Origin: JBQLZQ01 sp052168355
Lineage (GTDB): Bacteria; Pseudomonadota; Alphaproteobacteria; DSM-16000; Inquilinaceae
Assembly (NCBI GenBank): GCA_052168355.1
Contig: JBQLZQ010000087.1
Location: forward strand, 1 to 43,946
Reading direction: 5' to 3'
Length of the DNA stretch: 43,946 nucleotides
Part shown: positions 15,464 to 25,367 of the stretch, one piece after another
How the letters are laid out: each line of letters opens with the position of its first letter
Numbering within the stretch: the first letter of the stretch is position 1
Program-made: the position numbers and the translations under genes
The notes under the pieces: model-generated
Database searches by the model: none
Seen by the model: only the letters and a program-made list of their open reading frames with translations
Told to the model about the DNA's origin: nothing

Positions 15464-15800
15464 GGCGGGATTGACTCCCGTTGGCGTTACCTTGCTTAGT
15501 CCTAGAACGGATGTTTCACAAGAGCGGGCCGAACCGAGTGAACCGCACGGGCGGATCTGTGTTCCCTGGTGGCAAGGCTCAAAAACCGTTTTCAGCCAAC
15601 ATGCCGCTACCGTTTTTTGAGGTCGTGTGAGTCCGACTCCTCCACCCCCGGTTGACAGTTCGCCCGGCGGTTGACAGGGTGCATTTCCGACATGCGCGCC
15701 GGCCCGGCAGACAACAAGAACAGGGGCCAGTTGGGCGTGTCGGTCGCTGGCCGGGCCGCGAAGGCGGTGTCCTGGATGCGGATCGGGTGGGGAGGAACAG
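15464..15800. promoter_or_regulatory. Upstream region of Liv-type operon, with direct repeat CGGTTGACAG
   Basis: No gene is visible in this stretch. Two copies of CGGTTGACAG, 15649-15658 and 15668-15677, begin 19 bp apart, about two helical turns, and each includes TTGACA. They may be a regulator site or overlapping -35 elements of the operon starting at 15801; no convincing -10 was found. An imperfect inverted pair, CTCAAAAA near 15578 and TTTTTTGAG near 15613, and two ACCGTTTT copies lie upstream. GGAGG at 15791 is the ribosome-binding site of the first gene. Confidence 0.4.
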
Positions 15801-16643
15801 GTGCAGGCACGGGAGCCCGGGGACGGGGCGTCGGCGGAGCCGCTGTTGGCCATCGACGCGGTCAGCATGGCGTTTGGCGGGGTGCGCGCGCTGGACAAGG
15901 TCAGCTTCGCGGTCCGGCCGGGCGAGCTGTTCTCGATCATCGGCCCGAACGGGGCCGGCAAGACTTCGATGGTCAACTGCATCTCCGGCCGCTACACGCC
16001 GACATCGGGGCGGGTGCTGTTCCGCGGCCGCGACATCACCCGGCTGAAGCCCAACGCGCGGGCCGATCTGGGCATCGGCCGCACCTTCCAGAACCTGGCC
16101 CTGTTCGGCCATATGAGCGTGCTCGACAACATCATGGTCGGCCGCCACCATCTGCTGCGCAACAACTTCGTCACCGGGTCGCTGTACTGGCTGACCGGCG
16201 CCCGGCGGGAGGAGCTGGAGCACCGCCGCGAGGTCGAGGAGATCATCGATTTCCTGGAGATCCAGCATGTGCGCCGGGCCGTCGCCGGCACCCTGTCCTA
16301 CGGCCTGCGCAAGCGGGTGGAGCTGGCCCGCGCCATCGCGCTGAAGCCCGACCTGATCCTGCTGGACGAGCCGATGGCCGGCATGAATTTGGAGGAAAAG
16401 GAGGACATCGCCCGCTACATCGTCGATCTGAACGAGGAATGGGGCATGACCATCATCATGATCGAGCACGACATGGGCGTGGTCATGGACATCTCCCACC
16501 GCGTCATGGTGCTGGATTTCGGCGCCAAGATCGCCGAGGGCGAACCGGCGGACATCCTGGCCCATCCGGAGGTCCGACGCGCCTATCTGGGCCAGGACGA
16601 CGAAGACGAGCGGATCCCGCCGGCCGACAGCGAGGTCGCCTGA
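15801..16643 (+). CDS. Liv-type ABC transporter ATP-binding protein (LivG-like)
   Basis: One of two ATPases of a hydrophobic-amino-acid-transporter (HAAT) family importer, 280 aa. Walker A GPNGAGKTS is at 48-56, the Q-loop region RTFQNLALFGHMSV follows, the signature is the LivG-style LSYGLRKRVELARAIA, Walker B is LILLDEPMAGM, and the switch histidine is in MIEHDMGVVM. The GTG at 15801 follows GGAGG by 5 bases. It is the first gene of a seven-gene operon. The adjacent ligase gene starts immediately after its stop. Confidence 0.92.
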   Translation: MQAREPGDGASAEPLLAIDAVSMAFGGVRALDKVSFAVRPGELFSIIGPNGAGKTSMVNCISGRYTPTSGRVLFRGRDITRLKPNARADLGIGRTFQNLALFGHMSVLDNIMVGRHHLLRNNFVTGSLYWLTGARREELEHRREVEEIIDFLEIQHVRRAVAGTLSYGLRKRVELARAIALKPDLILLDEPMAGMNLEEKEDIARYIVDLNEEWGMTIIMIEHDMGVVMDISHRVMVLDFGAKIAEGEPADILAHPEVRRAYLGQDDEDERIPPADSEVA

Positions 16644-18581
16644 ATGGTCCCGCCGGCCGTCCCCGACGCGTCCCTGCCCGACACGCTGCCAAAGCTGCTG
16701 GCCCGCAACGCCGAAACATGGCCGGACCGGGTGGCGATGCGGGAAAAGGATTTCGGCATCTGGAACGAGATCACCTGGCGGCAGTATCACGACCGGGTCG
16801 CCCGCATCGCCTGCGGCCTGACGGATCTGGGGATCGGCCGGGGCGACGTGGTCGGGCTGATCGGCGACAACCGCCCCGACTGGGTGATGGGGGAGATCGC
16901 GACCCACGCCGTCGGGGCCATGAGCCTGGGCATCTACCGCGACGCCCTGGACGAGGAGATCGCGTATCTCATCGACTATGCCGAAATCGCGCTGATCCTG
17001 GCCGAGGACGAGGAACAGGTCGACAAGATCCTGGGTCTGGGCGACCGCATCCCGACGGTGCGCCACATCGTCTATTTCGACCCGCGCGGCATGCGCAAAT
17101 ACGACGATCCGCGGCTGCTGGACGCCGAGACGTTCCTGGCCCGCGGCGACGCCCTGTCGGGCCGGGAGCCGGGCCTGTACGACCGGCTGCTGGCCGACGG
17201 CAACGGCGACGACGTCGCCATCCTTTGCACCACGTCGGGCACCACCGCCCATCCCAAGCTGGCGATGCTGTCGGCCGGCGCCCTGATCCGCCACTGCGTC
17301 AGCTATCTCAAGGTCGATCCCAAGGACACCACCGACGAATATGTGTCGGTCCTGCCGCTGCCCTGGATCATGGAGCAGATCTACGTGCTGGGCGAGGCGC
17401 TGATCAGCGGCATGCGGGTCAACTTCGTCGAGGAGCGGGAGACGATGATGCACGATCTCAGGGAGATCGCGCCGTCGTTCCTGCTGCTGGCCCCGCGGGT
17501 GTGGGAAGGCGTGGCCGCCGACGTGCGGTCGCGCATGATGGACGCCTCCCCCTTCAAGCGCTGGATGTTCGATCGCGGCATGAAGATGGGGCTGCAAGCC
17601 CTTGACAAAGGAAAGCGATCCACGGCCGCGCGGCTGCTGCTGTTCCGGGCGCTGAGCGACCGGCTGGGGTTTTCCCGCCTGCGGTCGGCGGCCACCGGCG
17701 GCGCGGCGCTCGGCCCCGACACCTTCCGCTTCTTCCTGGCCATGGGCGTGCCGCTGCGCCAGCTCTACGGCCAGACGGAACTGCTGGGCGCCTATACCAT
17801 CCACACCGCCGACGACGTCGATTTCGATTCGGTCGGCCGCGCCTTCGACGAGACCATCGAGATCCGGGTCGACCGGCCCGACGCCAACGGCGTGGGCGAG
17901 ATCGTCACCCGTCACCCCAACATGTTCCTGGGCTATTACAAGCGGCCGGAGGACTCGCTGGCCGATATGAGGGACGGCTGGATGCACACCGGCGATGCCG
18001 GCTATTTCAACCGGAACGGCCATCTGGTGGTGATCGACCGGATCAAGGATCTGGCCACCACCGACGGCGGCGACCGGTTCAGCCCCCAGTTCATCGAGAA
18101 CAAGCTGAAATTCTCCCCCTTCATCGCCGAGACGGTGGTGCTGGGCGACCGGCGCCCGTTCCTGGCGGCGATGATCTGCATCCGCTTTCCCATCGTGTCC
18201 AAATGGGCCGAGAAGAAGCGGATCTCGTTCACCACCTACACCGATCTGTCCAGCCGGGACGAGGTGTACGATTTGATCCGGCAGGAGGTCGAGCGGGTCA
18301 ACGGGAGCCTGCCGGCGGCTCAGCGCGTTACCCGCTTCCTGCTGCTGTACAAGGAACTGGACGCCGACGACGGCGAACTGACAAGGACCCGCAAGGTGCG
18401 GCGCAGCGTGATCGGCGACAAGTACGGCACCATCATCGACGCGCTTTATGCCGGCGAGACGGCCATCCCGGTCGACACCACAATCGTCTTCCAGGACGGC
18501 ACGCGCCAGCGCATCCGCACCACCCTGAAGGTCATCGATCTGGGGCACGGCGCCGCCCCGGCGCGGGAAGCGGCGGAATAG
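16644..18581 (+). CDS. AMP-dependent acyl-CoA synthetase (long-chain FadD15-like)
   Basis: Adenylate-forming ligase, 645 aa, that activates a carboxylic acid with ATP and joins it to CoA. The ATP-binding P-loop TTSGTTAHPKLAM is at about 195-207, the adenine motif region YGQTELLGAY at about 374, and GWMHTGDAGYF, VVIDRIKDLATTDGGDRF form the hinge region. It resembles long-chain fatty acyl-CoA synthetases rather than short-chain ones. The ATG directly follows the LivG-like stop. Its position inside an importer operon suggests that the imported substrate is an acid trapped as a CoA ester, an inference from context. Confidence 0.92.
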   Translation: MVPPAVPDASLPDTLPKLLARNAETWPDRVAMREKDFGIWNEITWRQYHDRVARIACGLTDLGIGRGDVVGLIGDNRPDWVMGEIATHAVGAMSLGIYRDALDEEIAYLIDYAEIALILAEDEEQVDKILGLGDRIPTVRHIVYFDPRGMRKYDDPRLLDAETFLARGDALSGREPGLYDRLLADGNGDDVAILCTTSGTTAHPKLAMLSAGALIRHCVSYLKVDPKDTTDEYVSVLPLPWIMEQIYVLGEALISGMRVNFVEERETMMHDLREIAPSFLLLAPRVWEGVAADVRSRMMDASPFKRWMFDRGMKMGLQALDKGKRSTAARLLLFRALSDRLGFSRLRSAATGGAALGPDTFRFFLAMGVPLRQLYGQTELLGAYTIHTADDVDFDSVGRAFDETIEIRVDRPDANGVGEIVTRHPNMFLGYYKRPEDSLADMRDGWMHTGDAGYFNRNGHLVVIDRIKDLATTDGGDRFSPQFIENKLKFSPFIAETVVLGDRRPFLAAMICIRFPIVSKWAEKKRISFTTYTDLSSRDEVYDLIRQEVERVNGSLPAAQRVTRFLLLYKELDADDGELTRTRKVRRSVIGDKYGTIIDALYAGETAIPVDTTIVFQDGTRQRIRTTLKVIDLGHGAAPAREAAE

Positions 18582-18598
18582 GAAAGGGATCGGGGCCG

Positions 18599-19489
18599 AT
18601 GGACAGTTTCCTGCTGCAGCTTCTGGTCAACGGCGTGATCATCGGCACGCTGTACGGCGTCGTCGCCATGTCGTTCGTGCTGATCTACAAGGCCAGCCAG
18701 GTGGTCAACTTCGCCCAGGGTGAATTCCTTCTGATCGGCGCCTGGGTGTGCTGGTGGATCCTGACCGACCTGCAGATCCCGTTCTTCTGGGGATTCCTGA
18801 TCACGCTGGCCTTCATGATGGTGTTCGGCATCGTGCTGCAGGTGGTGGTGCTGCGGCCGATGATCGGCGAACCGATCATTTCAGTGATCATGGTCACCAT
18901 CGGCCTGTCGCTTGTGTTCCAGGCCCTGATGAAATGGATCTTCGGCGTGTCGGCCCAGCCCTTCCCGCCGATCTTCGACACAAGGTCGGTCAGCATCGCC
19001 GGGCTTCAGGTGCAGACCGTCTATATCATGAGCATGTCGGTCAGCGTGCTGATCATGGCGGGGTTCGCCTGGTTCTTCAAATTCTCAAAGCTGGGCCTGG
19101 CCATGCGGGCCACCGCCTTCGACCAGCAGGCGGCCCAGTCCCTGGGCATTTCCATCAAGCGGGTGTTTGCCATGGCCTGGGCCATCTCGGCCATGGTGTC
19201 GGCGGTGGCCGGCGTGGTGGTCGGCGTGGTCAACGGCGTGTCCTCGGCCCTGTCGGTGTTCGGCATCAAGGTCTTTCCGGCCGTCATCCTGGGCGGTTTG
19301 GACAGCGTCATCGGCGCGGTCGTGGGGGGCCTGATCATCGGCGTGCTGGAAAGCCTGGCCCACTATGTCGACACCAAGTATCTGGGCTGGGGCAACATGA
19401 TCACGATCGCACCCTTCTACGTCCTGATCATCATCCTGATGTTCAAGCCGTACGGCCTGTTCGGCACGCGCGACATCGAAAGGGTCTGA
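18599..19489 (+). CDS. Liv-type ABC transporter permease (LivH-like)
   Basis: Inner-membrane permease of 296 aa, about eight hydrophobic segments. The N terminus, LLQLLVNGVIIGTLYGVVAM, and VNFAQGEFLLIGAWVCWWIL are hallmarks of LivH; the cytoplasmic loop LGLAMRATAFDQQAAQSLGI contacts the ATPase, and VFPAVILGGLDSVIGAVVGG is the conserved late segment. The ATG at 18599 has AGGAAAGG upstream and lies 17 bp after the ligase stop. Confidence 0.93.
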   Translation: MDSFLLQLLVNGVIIGTLYGVVAMSFVLIYKASQVVNFAQGEFLLIGAWVCWWILTDLQIPFFWGFLITLAFMMVFGIVLQVVVLRPMIGEPIISVIMVTIGLSLVFQALMKWIFGVSAQPFPPIFDTRSVSIAGLQVQTVYIMSMSVSVLIMAGFAWFFKFSKLGLAMRATAFDQQAAQSLGISIKRVFAMAWAISAMVSAVAGVVVGVVNGVSSALSVFGIKVFPAVILGGLDSVIGAVVGGLIIGVLESLAHYVDTKYLGWGNMITIAPFYVLIIILMFKPYGLFGTRDIERV

Positions 19490-19532
19490 CGGTGACCGCG
19501 ACGACGACCGCGACGCACGAGGGTGGATGCTG

Positions 19533-20633
19533 ATGGCCGGCTTTTCCATGCGCCCGGCCGGGGATTTCCGGACCACCTACAGGGCCGACACGACCATCTT
19601 CGACGACGCGTTCAGCCGCAACGCGGTGATCCTGTTTATCGCCGTCCTGGCGGTCCTGCCCCTGCCCACGATCCTGGGCCTCGGCTTCGACCTGCTCGAC
19701 GGCTATTGGATGAACCTGCTGGTGACCATCGGCTTTCTGGGCATCGCCGCCTTGGGGCTGAACATCCTGGTCGGCTTCACCGGGCAGATCTCCATCGGCC
19801 ACGCCGTGTTCTTCGGCTTCGGCGCCTTCGCCTCGGTATGGCTGAACCGCACCTTCGGCATCCCGGTGTTTTTCTGCATTCCCCTGGCCGGGGTGATGAC
19901 CGCCCTGGTCGGCCTGGTGTTCGGCCTGCCCGCGGCGCGGATCAGGGGGCTGTACCTGGCCATCGCCACCCTGGCCGCCCAGTTCATACTCGAGGATTTC
20001 TTCGCCCGCGCCGGTTGGTTCACCGGCGGCGTGGCCGGATCGCTGGCGGCGCCGCTGTCGATCTTCGGCCACGAGATTTTTTCGGCCCACGAGTATTTTT
20101 ACGTCGTGCTGGCCTACACGGTGATCATGTACCTGCTGGCCACCAACCTGATGCGCACGCGCGACGGGCGGGCCCTGGTCGCGGTGCGCGACCATTATCT
20201 GTCGGCCGAGATCATGGGCGTGAACCTGACCAAGTACCGGGTGCTGTCGTTCGGCATCTCGTCCTTCTACGCCGGGATCGGCGGGGCCCTGTACGGCCAC
20301 TATCTGGGGTTCGTTTCGGTCGAGGCCTTCACCATCCTGTTTTCCATCCAGTTCCTGGGCATGATCATCATCGGCGGCCTGGGGTCGATCATGGGCACGC
20401 TGATGGGGGTCACGTTCATGGTGCTGCTGCCCGAGGCCATGGACGGGCTGGCCAGGGCGCTGGCCGGCGGCTGGATCGACCGGGCGCTGAACCTTCAGTC
20501 GGGGGTCAATTTCATGAAGGAGATGGCCATCGGCCTGGCTATCATCCTGTTCCTGATGTTCGAGCCCGATGGGCTGGCCCATCGCTGGCGACAGATCAAG
20601 GCCTATTGGAAGCTCTACCCGTTCTCCTACTAG
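19533..20633 (+). CDS. Liv-type ABC transporter permease (LivM-like)
   Basis: Second permease of the importer, 366 aa from this start. Multiple membrane helices are present, with LGLNILVGFTGQISIGHAVF near the N terminus and LIAVRD-like ALVAVRDHYLSAEIMGVNLT as the ATPase-coupling loop, then IIIGGLGSIMGTLMGVTFM. ATG at 19533 stands 9 bases after GAGGG and is preferred; ATG at 19527 is only 3 bases away from it. A long N-terminal cytoplasmic stretch precedes the first helix. Confidence 0.93.
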   Translation: MAGFSMRPAGDFRTTYRADTTIFDDAFSRNAVILFIAVLAVLPLPTILGLGFDLLDGYWMNLLVTIGFLGIAALGLNILVGFTGQISIGHAVFFGFGAFASVWLNRTFGIPVFFCIPLAGVMTALVGLVFGLPAARIRGLYLAIATLAAQFILEDFFARAGWFTGGVAGSLAAPLSIFGHEIFSAHEYFYVVLAYTVIMYLLATNLMRTRDGRALVAVRDHYLSAEIMGVNLTKYRVLSFGISSFYAGIGGALYGHYLGFVSVEAFTILFSIQFLGMIIIGGLGSIMGTLMGVTFMVLLPEAMDGLARALAGGWIDRALNLQSGVNFMKEMAIGLAIILFLMFEPDGLAHRWRQIKAYWKLYPFSY

Positions 20634-20657
20634 CGACGTGGAGGGAACGGTCACCGA

Positions 20658-20683
20658 AAACCAAACGGGAAAACCAAACGGGA
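20658..20683 (+). repeat. 13-bp tandem duplication at binding-protein ribosome site
   Basis: Two exact copies of AAACCAAACGGGA stand head to tail, the second running into GGGAGG (20680-20685), the ribosome-binding site for the binding-protein gene. The duplication leaves a second partial purine run 13 bases upstream and spaces the leader from the preceding permease stop. Confidence 0.75.
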
Positions 20684-20691
20684 GGATGATC

Positions 20692-21996
20692 ATGTTGAAA
20701 CGGAGTCTACTGGCGGCCACGGCCGCTTGCGCGCTGGCCGCCACGATGGCGGGTCCGGCCCAAGCGCAGGACATCGCCGTGGGCCATCTGGCCGACCTGA
20801 CCGGCGCCACCGCGTCGATCGGCAAGGATTTCGCCGGCGGCATCGCCGACACGCTGGCCTTCGTCAACGCCAACGGCGGCATCGGCGGCCAGCCCATCGA
20901 GTTCGAGACCGTCGACTATGCCTATGACGCGCCGCGCGCCGTGTCGACCTACCGCCGCTGGATGTCCCAGCTTCGCCCGTCGGCCATTCAGGGCTGGGGC
21001 ACGGCCGACACCGAGGCCCTGATCGACAGCGTGGCCCGGGACGAGGTTCCCTACTTCTCGGCGTCCTATTCCGGCGCCCTGACCGATCCCATGGGCACCG
21101 CGCCGCGCGGCACCAAGGCCGCGCCCTACAACTTCTTCTACGGTCCGTCCTATTCTGACGCCTGCCGGGCCCTGGTCGAATGGGCCAAGGGCGACTGGGA
21201 GGAGAAGGGCGGCGAGGGCCAGCCGAGCTGGGTGCATATGGGGGCCAACCACCCCTATCCGAACTCTCCCAAGGAAGCGTGCACCGAATACGCCGAGGAG
21301 CTGGGCTTCGAGGTGCTGTCGGAAATCACCTATTCCATGGGACCGGGCGATTTCACGCCGCAATGCCTGACGCTCAACGAGCTGGGAGCCGACTACGCCT
21401 ATGTCGCCAACATCGCGGGCTCGACCATCGCCCTGCTCAACTCCTGCGCCACCGCCGGCGTGGAGACCCAGTTCGTGGCCAACGTCTGGGGCTATGACGA
21501 GAACGTCATGAAGGCCGCCGGCCAGAACGCCGACGGCGTTGTCGTGGCGGTGCGCACCGGGTCGATCTGGACCGACGACAATCCCGGCATGGACACGGTG
21601 CGCGCCATCTCCGCCATGTCCGACCCCAGCGGCGAGGAATACCGGGTGCTGAGCTACATCACAGGTATCTGCTCGACCATGTACATGGTCGAAGCCATGC
21701 AGTGGGCGGCGGACAATGGCGGCGTGACCGGCCCCAACATCCGGCAGGGCATGTACGCGCTGAGCGAAGCCAACGGCGGCGCCTGGGTCCCCGAAGGGCT
21801 GGACGGCGTGTGTCTGCCGTCCAACTGGACGCCCGAGGATCACCGCGGGCTGATGTCGGTGGGCATCTATCGCGGCCGGGTGGGCGGTGCGACCGATCGT
21901 GGCGAGGTGTCGGCGCTGATGGGCGATGGCACCATGGCGCTGGAGAAGGTGGGCGTCATCGACCTTCCGCGCCGGCCGGAATGGCTGGGCTATTGA
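20692..21996 (+). CDS. Liv-type ABC transporter substrate-binding protein
   Basis: Periplasmic binding protein of the LivK/HAAT class, 434 aa. Signal peptide MLKRSLLAATAACALAATM ends at a likely cleavage after AQAQ or PAQA. The mature start, DIAVGHLADLTGATASIGKD, is the standard opening of these proteins. ATG at 20692 was chosen over ATG 20686 because GGGAGG directly abuts the latter. Such proteins in operons with CoA ligases often bind aromatic or aliphatic acids rather than amino acids; the ligand here is unknown. Confidence 0.93.
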   Translation: MLKRSLLAATAACALAATMAGPAQAQDIAVGHLADLTGATASIGKDFAGGIADTLAFVNANGGIGGQPIEFETVDYAYDAPRAVSTYRRWMSQLRPSAIQGWGTADTEALIDSVARDEVPYFSASYSGALTDPMGTAPRGTKAAPYNFFYGPSYSDACRALVEWAKGDWEEKGGEGQPSWVHMGANHPYPNSPKEACTEYAEELGFEVLSEITYSMGPGDFTPQCLTLNELGADYAYVANIAGSTIALLNSCATAGVETQFVANVWGYDENVMKAAGQNADGVVVAVRTGSIWTDDNPGMDTVRAISAMSDPSGEEYRVLSYITGICSTMYMVEAMQWAADNGGVTGPNIRQGMYALSEANGGAWVPEGLDGVCLPSNWTPEDHRGLMSVGIYRGRVGGATDRGEVSALMGDGTMALEKVGVIDLPRRPEWLGY

Positions 21997-22013
21997 CCGG
22001 ACGCGAAGGATCG

Positions 22014-22037
22014 GGGGCGGCGTTGCGGCGGCGCCCC
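22014..22037 (+). promoter_or_regulatory. Hairpin after binding-protein gene
   Basis: GGGGCG at 22014-22019 can pair with CGCCCC at 22032-22037, 18 bases after the binding-protein stop. There is no U tract, and the operon continues, so it is more likely to protect the binding-protein message than to terminate it. The second ABC operon of the window has a similar hairpin after its binding-protein gene. Confidence 0.4.
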
Positions 22038-22099
22038 GTCCCGCGCCGCCCTGTCCCGCCCCGCCATGACCGCCCATCCGGACGACGGAGCGCATTGCC

Positions 22100-22951
<852 letters not shown>

Positions 22952-22973
22952 CCCCCGATCCCGACGGAAACCG

Positions 22974-24218
22974 ATGTCCCGCACAGGCGCGTTCTACGAC
23001 AGCCTCGAAACCCGTTCCGCCGATGCGCGGGAAGCGTCGATCCTGGCCGCCCTGCCCGAGATCGTGGCCAGGGCCAAGCGCCAGACGGCGCATTACCGCG
23101 CGACGCTGCGCGACGTGGAGCCGATGGATATCGCCAGCCGCGCGGCGTTGGCCACCCTGCCCGTCACCCGCAAGGCGGCGCTGGCCGACATGGGGCGGAC
23201 CCGTCCGCCGTTCGGCGGGCTGGCCGTCGCGTCATCGGGCTCCCTGCGCCGCATCTTCGCCTCGCCCGGCCCGATCTACGAGCCGGAAGGCGCGGGTCCC
23301 GACTACTGGCGCACGGCGCGCGCCCTGTTCGCCGCCGGATTGCGGCGGGGCGATACGGTTCAGAACTGCTTTTCGTATCATTTCACGCCGGCCGGGGCGA
23401 TGTACGAGACGGGGGCCGAGGCGCTGGGCTGCACGGTGATCCCGGCCGGCGCCGGCAACACCGACCAGCAGGCCCAGGCCGTGGCCGATCTGCGGCCCAA
23501 GGGCTATATCGGCACGCCGGATTTTCTCAAAGCCATCCTGGAGCGCGGCGACGCCCTGGGGCTCGACTGCTCCTCCGTCACCCTGGCCCACGTTTCGGGC
23601 GGACCGTTCCTGCCGCCGCTCAAAACCGCCTACGCCGACCGGGGGATCGCCGTCACCGAAGGGTACGGGACGGCGGATGTCGGCCTGATCGCCTATCAGA
23701 GCGCGGCCCGCGAGGGGCTGATCCTGGACGAGCACATCCTGGTCGAGATCGTACGGCCCGGCACCGGCGATCCGGTGACCGAGGGCGAAACCGGCGAAGT
23801 GGTGGTCACCAGCTTCAGCCGGGTGTACCCGCTGCTGCGCTTCGCCACCGGCGACCTGTCGGCGATGATGCCGGGGACAAGCCCGTGCGGCCGCACCAAC
23901 CGGCGCATCCGCGGATGGCTGGGCCGGGCCGATCAGACCACCAAGGTCAAGGGCATGTTCGTGCATCCGGCCCAGGTGGCCGAGGTGCTGCGCCGCCACC
24001 CGCCTTGCCGCAAGGCGCGCCTGGTGGTGACGGAGAAGGGCGGTACCGACGCCATGACCCTGACGGTGGAAACGGCACAAGGCGGAGACGACTTGGCCCG
24101 CGCCCTGGCCGAAACCCTGCGGGCGGTGACGAAGCTGCGCGGCGAGGTCGTGCTTGTCCCGCCGGACAGCCTGCCCGACGATGGCAAGGTGATCGAGGAC
24201 GCCCGCCGCCACGCCTGA
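22974..24218 (+). CDS. Phenylacetate-CoA ligase-like (PaaK-family) protein
   Basis: AMP-binding enzyme of the PaaK type, 414 aa. Family features are the N-terminal helices ending YRATLRDVEP, VTEGYGTADVGLIAYQSAAR, GEVVVTSFSRVYPLLRFATGDLS (split here only for reading) and the C-terminal LPDDGKVIEDARR. The glycine-rich ATP loop, SSGTTG in typical PaaK, reads ASSGSLRRIFASPGP here (from about residue 86), so ATP handling may be altered. It is last gene of the transporter operon, 22 bp after the LivF-like gene. Either it activates a second acid or its chemistry differs. Confidence 0.85.
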   Translation: MSRTGAFYDSLETRSADAREASILAALPEIVARAKRQTAHYRATLRDVEPMDIASRAALATLPVTRKAALADMGRTRPPFGGLAVASSGSLRRIFASPGPIYEPEGAGPDYWRTARALFAAGLRRGDTVQNCFSYHFTPAGAMYETGAEALGCTVIPAGAGNTDQQAQAVADLRPKGYIGTPDFLKAILERGDALGLDCSSVTLAHVSGGPFLPPLKTAYADRGIAVTEGYGTADVGLIAYQSAAREGLILDEHILVEIVRPGTGDPVTEGETGEVVVTSFSRVYPLLRFATGDLSAMMPGTSPCGRTNRRIRGWLGRADQTTKVKGMFVHPAQVAEVLRRHPPCRKARLVVTEKGGTDAMTLTVETAQGGDDLARALAETLRAVTKLRGEVVLVPPDSLPDDGKVIEDARRHA

Positions 24219-24251
24219 GATCGCCCGCCATCCCGTAATCGAGGATTGCCA

Positions 24252-24890
24252 ATGCCGCCGCCCGATCTGACCCAGTGCATGGCCGCCCTGCCCCTGGTCG
24301 CCATCCTGCGTGGCCTGACCCCGGCCGAGGCGCCCGCCGCCGGCGCGGCATTGACCGACGCCGGCTTTGCGCTGATCGAGGTGCCGCTCAATTCCCCGGA
24401 CCCCTTCGACAGCATCGCCGCCCTGGCGCGGGATTTCGGCGACCGCGCCCTGATCGGCGCCGGCACCGTGCTGACGACCGGCGATGTGGCACGGGTGGCC
24501 GACAGCGGCGGCCGCCTGATCGTCATGCCCCACGCCGACCAGGCCGTCATCCGGGCGGCCAAGGACCGCGGGCTGGTCTGCGCTCCCGGCGTGGCCACCC
24601 CGACCGAGGCCTTTGCCGCCCTGGCGGCGGGGGCCGACGCCCTGAAGCTGTTTCCGGCCGAGGCGCTGCCGCCGCCGGTGGTCAAGGCGTGGCGTGCGGT
24701 CCTGCCCAAGACGTGCGACCTGCTGCCGGTGGGCGGCATCGCGCCGGAGAGCATGGCCGCCTATTGGCGGGCCGGGGCCACCGGTTTCGGTTTGGGATCG
24801 GCGCTTTACAAGCCGGGCCTGTCCATGGCGGACCTTGCCGCCAATGCCAAGCGGTTCGCCGAGGCTTTCGCCGCCCTCAAGGCCGGGTAA
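24252..24890 (+). CDS. dgoA: 2-dehydro-3-deoxy-6-phosphogalactonate aldolase
   Basis: Class I KDPG/KDPGal aldolase, 212 aa, cleaving the phosphorylated ketodeoxy acid to pyruvate and glyceraldehyde 3-phosphate. R20 in VAILRGLTP, E43 in LIEVPLNSPDPF, GAGTVL and the Schiff-base lysine K132 in DALKLFPAE are present, as is LPVGGI. LNSPDPF and FPAEAL favour the galactonate branch over Eda. ATG 24252 follows GAGG by 7 bases. It is a lone gene of the De Ley-Doudoroff pathway 33 bp after the PaaK-like gene; no kinase or dehydratase partner is nearby. Confidence 0.87.
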   Translation: MPPPDLTQCMAALPLVAILRGLTPAEAPAAGAALTDAGFALIEVPLNSPDPFDSIAALARDFGDRALIGAGTVLTTGDVARVADSGGRLIVMPHADQAVIRAAKDRGLVCAPGVATPTEAFAALAAGADALKLFPAEALPPPVVKAWRAVLPKTCDLLPVGGIAPESMAAYWRAGATGFGLGSALYKPGLSMADLAANAKRFAEAFAALKAG

Positions 24891-24974
24891 GGTCGCTTGC
24901 CTTCCACGTGCGTGGACAACGGCAATGACAGGACTGTTCTTTTCACCAATCCGATCGCCTGGAGGACACGCAAC

Positions 24975-25367
24975 ATGGACCGATTCACCGGCGGTTGCCT
25001 GTGCGGCAACGTCCGAATTGCGGCGCGGGGACGCCCATACCGGGTCGGCCTTTGCCACTGTCTCGACTGCCGCAAGCATCATGGGGCCCTTTTTCACGCG
25101 TCCGCGATTTTTCCCCAGGACGCGGTGACCGTCGAGGGAGACACACGCGACTACGAGGGGCGGTTCTTCTGCCCGCGCTGCGGCTCGCCGGTGTTCGCAC
25201 GCAGCGCGGACGAGATCGAAGTGAACCTGGGCTCCCTGGATGCCCCGGACCAACTGAAGCCAACCTACGAACTCTGGACCATCCGCCGGGAGTCCTGGTT
25301 GCCGCCATTTCCGCTCGCGAGACGATACGACCGCGATCGCGACACCACCAGCAGCTTCGAAGCGTAA
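24975..25367 (+). CDS. GFA-family zinc-binding protein
   Basis: Member of the glutathione-dependent formaldehyde-activating enzyme (GFA/CENP-V) fold family, 130 aa. The zinc ligands are complete: GCLCG near residue 8, CHCLDC near 37, and FCPRCGSPVF near 75. The family includes enzymes acting on glutathione adducts, but most members have no known reaction. ATG at 24975 follows GGAGG at 24961. An independent small gene, with an AT-rich spacer downstream. Confidence 0.88.
   Translation: MDRFTGGCLCGNVRIAARGRPYRVGLCHCLDCRKHHGALFHASAIFPQDAVTVEGDTRDYEGRFFCPRCGSPVFARSADEIEVNLGSLDAPDQLKPTYELWTIRRESWLPPFPLARRYDRDRDTTSSFEA

Noticed and set aside
15038..15982. A 314-codon extension of the DUF6958 gene
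   Set aside because: The well-spaced AAAGGGGA and family N terminus place the start at 15337; upstream codons cross the kinase relic and noncoding leader.
15579..18548. Open frame of 989 codons on the minus strand
   Set aside because: It is antisense to the LivG-like and acyl-CoA synthetase genes, is low-complexity and shows no domain; it arises from GC-rich codon bias.
22014..22037. Rho-independent terminator after the Liv-type binding protein
   Set aside because: The stem is short and lacks a T tract; the next operon genes follow in the same direction.
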